Shown: positions 1 to 5,870 of the stretch, one piece after another
How the letters are laid out: every line of letters starts with the position of its first letter
Position numbering within the stretch: position 1 is the first letter of the stretch
Source: Bacteroidetes bacterium QS_8_64_10
GTDB taxonomy: Bacteria; Bacteroidota; Rhodothermia; Rhodothermales; Salinibacteraceae
Length of the DNA stretch: 5,870 nt
Assembly (NCBI GenBank): GCA_003022505.1
Contig: PXTQ01000050.1
Coordinates: forward strand, 16,604-22,473
Reading direction: 5' to 3'
The notes under the pieces: generated by a model
Seen by the model: only the letters and a program-made list of their open reading frames with translations
What the model was told of the DNA's origin: nothing
Databases searched by the model: none
Made by a program: the position numbers and the translations under genes

Positions 1-837
<837 letters not shown>

Positions 838-876
838 AAGGTTTCAGGTTGACAAGTTTGCAAGTTGCAGGTTGCG
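838..876 (+). repeat. Degenerate heptad tract, copy 1
   Basis: Directly after the gpmI stop there is a run of 7-8 base units: TCAGGTT (844-850), GACAAGTT (851-858), TGCAAGTT (859-866) and GCAGGTT (867-873). The consensus is close to (T)GCARGTT. Similar tracts occur in the other intergenic gaps of this window in the same orientation. The function is unknown. It contains chance matches to -35 hexamers (TTGACA at 849-854), but no convincing -10 box at the right spacing. Confidence 0.7.
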
Positions 877-893
877 TTTTCTATTGCATTTTC

Positions 894-954
894 ACCGCAG
901 AGAACGCCGAGATCGCAGAGATCGTCTCTCTACGTACTTTGCGCCCTCTGCGGT
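894..954. repeat. Intergenic inverted-repeat element with internal 9-bp tandem units
   Basis: Perfect 9-base arms ACCGCAGAG (894-902) and CTCTGCGGT (946-954) face each other across 43 bases. Pairing continues inward with mismatches, with about 14 of 18 positions complementary between 894-911 and 937-954. The left side is also a tandem array of three 9-base units: CGCAGAGAA (896-904), CGCCGAGAT (905-913) and CGCAGAGAT (914-922). From memory, CCGCAGAG...CTCTGCGG elements recur between genes in several bacterial phyla; I could not verify this here. There is no T-run, so it is not a standard intrinsic terminator. Confidence 0.65.
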
Positions 955-967
955 TAGACTAAAAACA

Positions 968-2713
968 ATGTCCGATTCGGAGGAGCCACTTGCCGACCGC
1001 GTCGAGCGGCTGGAACGCGAGGTGAGCGCTATCAGCGAGGGCGTCGAGGCGTTGCACGATAGGCTGGACGACGGGGCGGAGCGCGAAGACGACGGCGATT
1101 CGTCCTCGCCGCCGGCGACGGAAATGCAGCGGCAGCAGCCTTCGCCGAAACGGAAGCGCACGTCTTCGTTTTTGCAGCGCGAGGCAAGCTGGAGCTGGTC
1201 CGACTGGGAGAGCGAGGACTGGCTCAGCCGGATCGGGATTGCACTTACGCTGTTTGGCGTCGCGTTTTTCTTCAAGTTTGCGGCGGATCGCGGGTGGCTG
1301 ACGCCGCCGGTGCAGGTGGCGCTTGGCGCGCTCCTGGGCGTGGTGCTGCTGGTCACGGGCCTGCGTCTCTGGGCGGAGCGGGAGCGGTTGGGGCAGATCC
1401 TCATGGGGGGAAGCAGCGCCGTCTTTTACGCCACCGTCTTCGCGGCGCATCAGCTGTTTGCGCCCTACGCGCTGGCCTTCGCGTGCATGGTGCTCGTCAC
1501 TGCCGGCACGTTCTTTCTGGCCGTGCGCCAGCGCGACGTCGCGCTAAGCGTGGTGGGCGTGCTGGGCGGCCTCGGCACGCCGTTCCTGTTGTACACCGGC
1601 GCGGGCAGCATGGCCGGCCTCGTCGTCTACGCCTGTCTTATTCTAATGGGTGCGGCGCTCATCTATTTGTACCGGGGCTGGCGCACACTGCTGTACGTGA
1701 CGGTGGCGGGCGGCTGGCTGACGTTCTGGTTCGCCTATGTGAGCCTGCCGCCGGGCGAGGCGGGCGCGGCAGTCCTGCAGGGCGGCATCCTCACCGGGTG
1801 GCTGCTGTTCTGGTGGACGCCGCTCGCCCGCGAGGTGCTTGCCGGCGACGAGCAAGCTGCACGCGAGCAGCGACACGCGGAGGAAGCTTCGTCGCTCATC
1901 GGCGCATTCCTGTTTCGCCCTCCGGCGCACACGCTGGCTTTCAGCTCACCGTTGATCGCGCTGGCGTTCTCGCAAGCGCTCTGGTCGGTGGGAGAGGCGA
2001 CGTGGGGCGTCGCGGCGCTCGCGGGAGCGGTGCTCTACGTCGCGGCGCATCAGGCGTTGAGGCGCAGAAAACTGCCCGACCTCGCGCAGGCGCACCTGCT
2101 GGCAGCGGTGGTGCTTGCGGCCTACGGCTTCAGCGCGCTGCTGGGCGGCGATGCCTTTCTGGTGGCGCTGGCCGCCGAAGCCGCAGCGCTGCACGTGTTG
2201 TCGCGCTCGCTCGAAGATCGGCTGCTGCGGTTTACGGCGCACTTTTTCTTCGCGCTCGCGGGCGTGTTGGTCGCCGCGCGCCTCGCGCTCGACAGCGCGG
2301 AGACGCCGGTGTTCGTGCGGGGCGAAGCGTTCTCCGAGGGCGTGGTGCTGGCGCTGGCGGCTGCGGTGTCTGCCATCATGGAGCGCCGCCGCGTGCGTCG
2401 CATCTACCGGGTCGTCGCGCATGTTTTGTTTTTGGCGTGGATCGTGCGCGAGATGAGCGCGCTGCCCAGCGGGCAGGCCTACGCGAGCATCGTCTGGGGC
2501 GTCTACGCTGTGGGACTGCTCGTAGCAGGTGGGCAGGCAGGGCGGTCGTTTCTGCGCACCACCGGCGCGCTCACGCTGCTGGCCCTCGTCGCCAAGCTGT
2601 TTCTGGTGGATCTGGCCGCGCTCGATGCGTTGTGGCGGGTGCTCCTGTTTCTGGGCTTCGGCGCGGCGTTTCTGGTGCTCAGCTACCTGCACCCGGATTT
2701 GCCCGGCAAATAG
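968..2713 (+). CDS. DUF2339 family polytopic membrane protein
   Basis: This is an integral membrane protein of 581 residues with no established biochemical function. Residues 8-35 (LADRVERLEREVSAI...) form a short predicted coiled coil. An acidic and then basic linker follows (about 36-85), and from residue 86 nearly the whole protein is hydrophobic helices with short loops. The DUF2339 hallmarks are WLSRIGIALTLFGVAFFFKFA followed by DRGWL near 85-111, LMGGSSAVFYATVFAA near 145-160, GVLGGLGTPFLLYTG near 197-211, and the C-terminal LLALVAKLFLVDL then LWRVLLFLGFG near 537-565. It is shorter than many family members, which often carry more helices. I chose ATG 968 because the in-frame sequence back to 821 is made of the heptad tract and the 894-954 repeat element and has no membrane or domain character. 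No clear Shine-Dalgarno precedes ATG 968. The family assignment is strong; the function is unknown. Confidence 0.9.
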   Translation: MSDSEEPLADRVERLEREVSAISEGVEALHDRLDDGAEREDDGDSSSPPATEMQRQQPSPKRKRTSSFLQREASWSWSDWESEDWLSRIGIALTLFGVAFFFKFAADRGWLTPPVQVALGALLGVVLLVTGLRLWAERERLGQILMGGSSAVFYATVFAAHQLFAPYALAFACMVLVTAGTFFLAVRQRDVALSVVGVLGGLGTPFLLYTGAGSMAGLVVYACLILMGAALIYLYRGWRTLLYVTVAGGWLTFWFAYVSLPPGEAGAAVLQGGILTGWLLFWWTPLAREVLAGDEQAAREQRHAEEASSLIGAFLFRPPAHTLAFSSPLIALAFSQALWSVGEATWGVAALAGAVLYVAAHQALRRRKLPDLAQAHLLAAVVLAAYGFSALLGGDAFLVALAAEAAALHVLSRSLEDRLLRFTAHFFFALAGVLVAARLALDSAETPVFVRGEAFSEGVVLALAAAVSAIMERRRVRRIYRVVAHVLFLAWIVREMSALPSGQAYASIVWGVYAVGLLVAGGQAGRSFLRTTGALTLLALVAKLFLVDLAALDALWRVLLFLGFGAAFLVLSYLHPDLPGK

Positions 2714-2780
2714 GTCACGGGTCGAAGGTCTTTCAGGTTCGAGCTTCAGACCATTGACCTGCCGACCTTCGACTTGTCAC
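2714..2780. repeat. Long imperfect hairpin made of opposed heptad tracts, after the DUF2339 stop
   Basis: GTCGAAGGTC (2721-2730) is exactly complementary to GACCTTCGAC (2764-2773). Pairing extends outward through two G-T pairs and GTCAC/GTCAC-type pairing to 2714 and 2780 with one mismatch, and inward through CAGGT (2734-2738) with ACCTG (2757-2761). The left arm reads as forward heptads (AGGTCTT, TCAGGTT) and the right arm as reverse ones (GACCTGC, CGACCTT, CGACTTG). It lies between convergent genes and could end transcription in either direction, but there is no T-tract, so a terminator role is only inferred. Confidence 0.6.
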
Positions 2781-2818
2781 TGCACTGTCACATCGTGGAG
2801 CGAGGACGCGAGCCTGCG

Positions 2819-2950
2819 TCAGAGCGGGACGTTGAGGCCAAAGGTGAGCGAATGGCTCGACAGGAGGACATGCGCTGCGGGCAGCACGTGGGCCTGCCAC
2901 TGCGCGACGAGCCGCACGTCCCAGATAAGCGGAACGTCGAGACGAACGCC
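2819..2950 (-). pseudogene. Possible remnant of an outer-membrane beta-barrel gene (C-terminal fragment)
   Basis: On the minus strand a 43-codon open stretch runs from just after an in-frame TGA (2953-2951) to a TGA stop (2821-2819). It has no ATG. The translation has alternating hydrophobic and polar residues like transmembrane beta-strands: VRLDVPL, then WDVRLVAQWQAHVL, then HVLLSSHSLTFGLNVPL. The last stretch ends in the style of an outer-membrane protein C-terminal strand, with a hydrophobic final residue that the BAM complex could recognise. It begins about 11 bases past the YqgE stop. The most economical reading is the 3' scrap of a deleted barrel gene. Alternatively it is a chance open frame in GC-rich DNA. 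I do not recognise a specific family. Confidence 0.4.
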
Positions 2951-2961
2951 TCAGTAACCAA

Positions 2962-3552
2962 TCAATTCATGCGCGGATCTTCGGGGTAGTTGGCGAGCAG
3001 CGCGTATTCGCCGCCCATGCCGCGCAACAGGTCGCGCCAGAGCGTGTCGGGGTGCTCGGCGAAGACGGCGGCCTCGTCGCCGGGCAACACGAGCCACCCG
3101 TCGCGGTCGATCTCGCTCTGGAGCTGGCCCGGTCCCCATCCCGCGTAGCCCAAGAAGAAGCGCAGCTCGTCAGGGGGCGCCTCGCCGGTCTGCACAAGTG
3201 ACTTCACGGTGGTAAAGTTGCCGCCCCACTGCACGCCGTCGAAGACGCGCTGGGCGTCCGGCACGCGCTCCGCCGAGTAGCGGTGCAGAAAGTGCAGCGT
3301 GTTCGGCTGCACGGGTCCGCCGAGTGAGAGCGCGCGGTCCGCTCCGGTCCACGTGCTGGTGCTGTCCTCGCCGTCGAGCGCGTCGCCGAGGGTGAGGTCG
3401 AGGCTCTGGTTCAGGATAAGGCCGAAGCTGCCCTCCTCGCGGTCGTGCTCGCAGAGCAGCGCCACGGTGCGGCTGAAGTTGGAGTCGCGCAGGTCGGGCG
3501 GGGCGACGAGCAGAACGCCGGGAGCGGGGTCGAGGTCGGTAGGCAAGCTCAT
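2962..3552 (-). CDS. yqgE: YqgE/AlgH family protein (UPF0301)
   Basis: This is a full-length 196-residue member of the YqgE/AlgH family, soluble and presumably cytoplasmic. Family members are widespread, but no biochemical activity is firmly established; the AlgH name comes from an old link to alginate regulation in Pseudomonas. The hallmarks appear in order: GVLLVAPPDLRDSNFSRTV (12-30) followed by ALLCEHD, GSFGLILNQ (41-49), LGGPVQPNTLHFLHR (77-91), GYAGWGPGQLQSEI (135-148), GWLVLPGDE (152-160), and LWRDLLRGMGGEYALL followed by ANYPEDPRMN at the C-terminus. The length matches the family. ATG 3552 is chosen because it gives the usual short N-terminus. No Shine-Dalgarno is visible; the bases immediately upstream are a heptad repeat tract. 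It is convergent with the DUF2339 gene and on the same strand as the 94-residue gene, but separated from it by about 300 bases, so it is probably transcribed alone. Confidence 0.95.
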   Translation of the reverse strand: MSLPTDLDPAPGVLLVAPPDLRDSNFSRTVALLCEHDREEGSFGLILNQSLDLTLGDALDGEDSTSTWTGADRALSLGGPVQPNTLHFLHRYSAERVPDAQRVFDGVQWGGNFTTVKSLVQTGEAPPDELRFFLGYAGWGPGQLQSEIDRDGWLVLPGDEAAVFAEHPDTLWRDLLRGMGGEYALLANYPEDPRMN

Positions 3553-3600
3553 AGGTTGCGGGTTGGCAAGTGGGCGGGTGGCGGGTTTCAGGTTGCGGGC
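3553..3600 (+). repeat. Degenerate heptad tract, copy 3, abutting the YqgE start
   Basis: From the base next to the YqgE ATG the plus strand reads in 7-8 base steps: GCGGGTT (3558-3564), GGCAAGTG (3565-3572), GGCGGGT (3573-3579), GGCGGGT (3580-3586), TTCAGGT (3587-3593) and TGCGGGC (3594-3600). It is the same pattern as copies 1 and 4 in the same strand orientation, although here the neighbouring gene runs the other way. It occupies the place where the 5' leader and ribosome binding site of the YqgE gene should be. Confidence 0.6.
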
Positions 3601-3857
3601 GGATCGTCAAACATCGACCGGATGAGACGAACGTCGGTTCTCAAGAAACGCACAGCCTTGGCGCGTAGCGAAGGGCGAAGAGGGAAACGCGAGAGGAGGG
3701 GAGCGCTGGAAATCACGTAAGTGCCGATGCAAAAGTTATTCGGTATCCGGCTGGTGGGGCGGCGGATGAAAGATGCAGACCGTGAAGGTTGAGAGACCAC
3801 CGTCCGCCGTCGCCGTCCGCGGTCGGTCGTCATGCCCGCAAACTTGTGCGCGGGCAC
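3601..3857. other. Intergenic stretch without a credible gene
   Basis: With the heptad tract this makes about 300 bases without a gene. It holds a purine-rich plus-strand stretch (about 3670-3703), a short AT-richer island (about 3729-3742), a GTCCGCCGTCGCC-type low-complexity segment (about 3797-3829) and a palindrome at 3833-3856. An 89-codon minus-strand frame (3857-3588) starts inside the palindrome, is rich in Arg, Ser and Pro, and has no domain-like pattern, so I do not call it a gene. The promoter for YqgE should lie here, but no convincing -35/-10 pair or Bacteroidota-type TTTG/TAnnTTTG pair is visible. Confidence 0.6.
3833..3856. repeat. Short palindrome just downstream of the 94-residue gene
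   Basis: TGCCCGC (3833-3839) and GCGGGCA (3850-3856) are perfectly complementary around a 10-base loop. It begins one base after the stop of the minus-strand gene and could form a hairpin at the 3' end of that transcript. No T-run follows, so it is either a weak terminator, an mRNA-end stabiliser, or a copy of the common TGCCCGC...GCGGGCA dispersed palindrome. Confidence 0.5.
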
Positions 3858-4142
3858 TTACTCACCGCGCGGCACGATCTTACCATCCGGCGTGATGCGC
3901 TCGCCGGGGTCGGGCCGGCGCGTGGGAAACTTGGAGATGGGCACGTTTTCGTTACGGTCTTTCGGCGCGTAGTGCGAGTGGTTGCCGTGCGTAAACTCGA
4001 CGTACTTCTCGCCCGCGAACGGGTACAGCACTTCGCGCATCACGAAACCGAAAAACAGGGCCGCAAGCGCCCACGCGAGCAAGCGCCCCCAGGACCAGCC
4101 GCGCTTGCTTTTTTCTGATGTGGAGACCGTTGAGTCAGGCAT
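3858..4142 (-). CDS. Small single-pass membrane protein, unknown function
   Basis: This 94-residue protein belongs to no family I can name with confidence. Residues 1-15 are polar with a KSKR cluster. Residues 16-40 (WSWGRLLAWALAALFFGFV, then MREVLYPF) form one transmembrane helix with positive charge before it, suggesting the N-terminus is inside and the C-terminus in the periplasm. The remaining 54 residues are polar and contain HGNHSHYAPKDR (52-63), with three closely spaced histidines, then a Pro-rich tail ending ERITPDGKIVPRGE. The well-formed helix, the motif-like tail and its clear place between repeat-filled gaps argue that it is a real gene. ATG 4142 is the only sensible start; no clear ribosome binding site is seen. 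It is divergent from the M1 peptidase with 93 bases between the starts, so the two could share a control region. Confidence 0.75.
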   Translation of the reverse strand: MPDSTVSTSEKSKRGWSWGRLLAWALAALFFGFVMREVLYPFAGEKYVEFTHGNHSHYAPKDRNENVPISKFPTRRPDPGERITPDGKIVPRGE

Positions 4143-4173
4143 GGCGAAAGTAAAGGAATCTGACAGGGCAGTA

Positions 4174-4210
4174 GCAGGTTTACGAACGTGCAGATTGCAA
4201 GTTTACGTTC
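4174..4210 (+). repeat. Degenerate heptad tract, copy 4, in the divergent intergenic region
   Basis: Units are GCAGGTT (4174-4180), GCAGATT (4190-4196) and GCAAGTT (4197-4203), in the same orientation as the other tracts. Within it, GTTTACG occurs twice (4178-4184 and 4201-4207, 23 bases apart), and GAACGT (4184-4189) is complementary to ACGTTC (4205-4210). The tract sits in the middle of the 93-base region between the starts of the 94-residue gene and the M1 peptidase, so it must overlap or neighbour their promoters. No clear promoter boxes are seen for either direction. Confidence 0.55.
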
Positions 4211-4235
4211 CACACTTTTTCACGCACCCCTCAGG

Positions 4236-5870
4236 ATGAAAACGTTTCTGACATTGGTTCCCGAACTGCTCTGCCTGACTGGCGTCGTCGTGCTCGCGGC
4301 AACCCGGCTTGTCGCGTTTGCGGGCCGACGCGCCAGCGGCGCGTCGCTACGGTTTCCTCCCAGACAGCTCGCACCAATCGACCGCGTGAACATTCTATCG
4401 TTGATCGCTGGTGCTGCACTGTTGCTCGCCACGCTTCTTTCCGCCGTCCCCGCTCGCGCCCAGAACGCGCCCGCCTCCCCGCGCGACGGCATCGACGTGG
4501 AGCGCTATCGGTTCGCGCTCACGCTCTCGGACGATTCGGATCGCATCGAGGGAGGGGCGCGCGTCCGGGTGCGCTTCCTGGCGGACACGGTGCGGACGTT
4601 TGCGCTTGATCTCATTGGCAAGGACGACGGCGGTGACGGAACGGGCATGACGGTCGAGTCGGTGCAACGGGACGGCGAGGACGTGCCGTATGAGCACGAG
4701 AACGACCGCTTGCGCATCAACGCGGAGGCTCCGAAGAAAGGCGATCAGCGCACTTACCGAATCGAGTATGCGGGCGTGCCCGCCAACGGGTTGATCATCG
4801 CCAAGAATCGCTATGGCGACCGCACGTTTTTCGGCGACAACTGGCCCAACCGCGCCCGCCACTGGCTGCCCACCGTCGATCACCCGTCCGACAAAGCGCC
4901 CGTCGCGTTTCGCGTCACCGCGCCCGACGCCTATCAGGTCATCAGCAACGGGCGGCTGCGCGAGCGCACCGACCTGCCCGGCCCCGCGACGCTCACGCGC
5001 TGGCAATCGACCGAGCCGCTGCCCACGAAAGTCATGGTGATTGGCGCGGCGCGCTTTGCCGTCGAGTACGTGGACACCGTAGACGGCGTGCCGGTCCAGA
5101 GCTGGGTGTTCCCGCAGAACCGAAAGACGGCGTTCCGCGAGATGGCCCGCGCCGAGCGTATTCTCGAATTTTACGAAGACCGCATCGCCAACTATCCGTA
5201 CGTGAAGCTGGCGAACGTGCAGTCGAAGACGCGCTACGGCGGGATGGAGAACGCGAGCGCCATCTTTTACAGTGAGAACGCCCTGGCCGACGACGAGAGC
5301 GACGAGGCGCTCGTGGCGCACGAGGTGGCGCACCAGTGGTACGGCGACAGCGTTACCGAGACGGCGTGGCCGCACCTGTGGCTAAGCGAGGGCTTCGCCA
5401 CGTACCTGACGGACCTGTACTTTCTGGATCAGTACGGGCCGGAGCGCTTCGAGAAGCGGATGCGCGCGGAGCGTAAGGGGGCGGTTCGCGCCACGAACGA
5501 GCTGCCGGACACGCCGCTCGTGGACACCACCTTCGCCGACCCGAACGAGTTGCTGACGGGCCTTCCGTACGTGAAAGGCGCGTGGGTCTTGCACATGCTA
5601 CGCGCTCGCGCGGGGGCGGAGACGTTCTGGGAGGGCCTTCGCTCGTACTACCGGAAGCACGCGAGCGGCAATGCTTCGACAAGCGATTTTCGCGCGGCGA
5701 TGGAGGCGGCGAGCGGGCAGGACCTGGAGCACTTCTTTGAGCAGTGGACGCGGCGACCGGGCCTCCCGCGCTACGAAGGGACATGGAGCTACGACGCGGG
5801 GGCGGGCGAGGTGCGCGTGACGCTCCGGCAGACGCAAGACGAGCCGGTCTTCGAGCACCCGCTGGAGGTG
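4236..5870 (+). CDS. Secreted M1 family zinc aminopeptidase (3' end outside window)
   Basis: This is a zinc metallopeptidase of the M1 (aminopeptidase N/leukotriene A4 hydrolase) family that removes N-terminal residues from peptides, here probably in the periplasm. The frame is open to the right edge, showing 545 residues. Numbering from ATG 4236, FFGDNWP (198-204) plus the following RARHWLP are typical of the N-terminal beta domain. GGMEN (335-339) is the exopeptidase motif. HEVAHQW has zinc ligands H362 and H366 and catalytic E363, and the third ligand is E385 in LWLSEGFATYL. PYVKG carries the catalytic Y445. All catalytic residues are intact. The segment VNILSLIAGAALLL to ARA|Q (51-76) looks like a Sec signal peptide. 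It sits after an unusual 50-residue extension, so GTG 4386 is a serious alternative start. Perhaps 50-100 residues and the stop are missing. Family assignment is near certain; the start is not. Confidence 0.93.
   Translation, partial: MKTFLTLVPELLCLTGVVVLAATRLVAFAGRRASGASLRFPPRQLAPIDRVNILSLIAGAALLLATLLSAVPARAQNAPASPRDGIDVERYRFALTLSDDSDRIEGGARVRVRFLADTVRTFALDLIGKDDGGDGTGMTVESVQRDGEDVPYEHENDRLRINAEAPKKGDQRTYRIEYAGVPANGLIIAKNRYGDRTFFGDNWPNRARHWLPTVDHPSDKAPVAFRVTAPDAYQVISNGRLRERTDLPGPATLTRWQSTEPLPTKVMVIGAARFAVEYVDTVDGVPVQSWVFPQNRKTAFREMARAERILEFYEDRIANYPYVKLANVQSKTRYGGMENASAIFYSENALADDESDEALVAHEVAHQWYGDSVTETAWPHLWLSEGFATYLTDLYFLDQYGPERFEKRMRAERKGAVRATNELPDTPLVDTTFADPNELLTGLPYVKGAWVLHMLRARAGAETFWEGLRSYYRKHASGNASTSDFRAAMEAASGQDLEHFFEQWTRRPGLPRYEGTWSYDAGAGEVRVTLRQTQDEPVFEHPLEV
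4326..4346. repeat. Perfect 9-bp palindrome (REP-like) near the M1 peptidase start
   Basis: CGACGCGCC (4326-4334) and GGCGCGTCG (4338-4346) are perfect reverse complements around a 3-base loop, giving a very stable GC-rich hairpin. On the minus strand it is preceded by CCGTAG. This composition resembles dispersed GTAGsGACGCGCC-type palindromes that I recall from other bacterial genomes (recollection, not checked). It lies within the 4236-4385 segment whose coding status is doubtful. Confidence 0.65.

Noticed and set aside
838..876. Heptad tract considered as a CRISPR array
   Set aside because: The units are 7-8 bases and contiguous, with no spacers; no cas genes are present in the window.
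849..885. Possible promoter for the DUF2339 gene (TTGACA at 849, or TTGCAA at 858 with TCTATT at 880)
   Set aside because: The perfect -35 word has no -10 at usable spacing. The second pair matches only 4 of 6 in each box, and both -35 words are by-products of the heptad repeat.
946..968. 894-954 inverted repeat considered as an intrinsic terminator for gpmI
   Set aside because: No T-run follows the right arm, the loop is 43 bases, and the arms better fit a dispersed repeat.
1946..2692. 248-codon minus-strand frame opposite the DUF2339 gene
   Set aside because: It is rich in Arg, Gln and His because it mirrors hydrophobic codons on the other strand; no domain pattern.
1294..2757. Long plus-strand frame overlapping the DUF2339 gene
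   Set aside because: It is an Arg/Gly/Ala-rich alternative reading of the DUF2339 gene in a GC-rich genome. The DUF2339 frame has clear family motifs and this one has none.
2774..2989. 71-codon plus-strand frame between the convergent genes
   Set aside because: It is antisense to the barrel-like remnant and to the end of the YqgE gene, with no motif; the minus-strand reading is more protein-like.
3730..3738. Minus-strand TAACTTTTG resembling a Bacteroidota-type -7 box (TAnnTTTG)
   Set aside because: It has an extra T, no TTTG box at about 19-21 bases upstream, and lies about 180 bases from the YqgE start.
3588..3857. 89-codon minus-strand frame in the YqgE upstream gap
   Set aside because: It starts inside a palindrome and reads through low-complexity and heptad sequence; composition and lack of any motif suggest it is not a gene.
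4395..5375. 326-codon minus-strand frame opposite the M1 peptidase
   Set aside because: It lies antisense to the conserved catalytic region, has the Arg/His/Val-rich composition of a shadow frame, and shows no recognisable motif.

Overview
The window is GC-rich and gene-dense. Its proteins point to an aerobic, Gram-negative heterotroph, most likely in the Bacteroidota/Rhodothermota area. This rests on protein style: a YqgE/AlgH protein, a compact DUF2339 membrane protein, a secreted M1 metallopeptidase and a candidate outer-membrane barrel C-terminus. It also rests on the near absence of Shine-Dalgarno sequences at the gene starts. The placement is inference; no rRNA or marker gene is present.

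Layout, left to right. Positions 1-837 (+) hold the C-terminal half of cofactor-independent phosphoglycerate mutase (gpmI), cut by the left edge. A 130-base gap follows, filled with two kinds of repeat. Positions 968-2713 (+) encode a polytopic DUF2339 membrane protein. A convergent gap comes next, with a long imperfect hairpin (2714-2780) and a 43-codon remnant on the minus strand that looks like the last strands of an outer-membrane beta-barrel (2819-2950). Positions 2962-3552 (-) encode a YqgE/AlgH (UPF0301) protein. Positions 3553-3857 are about 300 bases of non-coding sequence with a heptad tract, a purine-rich stretch and a palindrome. Positions 3858-4142 (-) encode a 94-residue single-pass membrane protein of unknown function. 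Divergent from it, positions 4236-5870 (+) encode a secreted M1-family zinc aminopeptidase that runs off the right edge.

The genes do not form one pathway: glycolysis, envelope proteins and peptide breakdown are simply adjacent. I see no defence system, CRISPR, phage, transposase, tRNA or rRNA. The most unusual content is between the genes. Four intergenic gaps carry a degenerate 7-8 base repeat built on (G)CARGTT. It reads on the plus strand in all four, whatever the direction of the flanking genes, and one gap also has an inverted copy that forms a hairpin. Three further, different palindromic elements sit in or next to these gaps. Together they look like families of small dispersed intergenic repeats, and they make upstream extensions of two genes (DUF2339 and possibly the M1 peptidase) look coding when they may not be.
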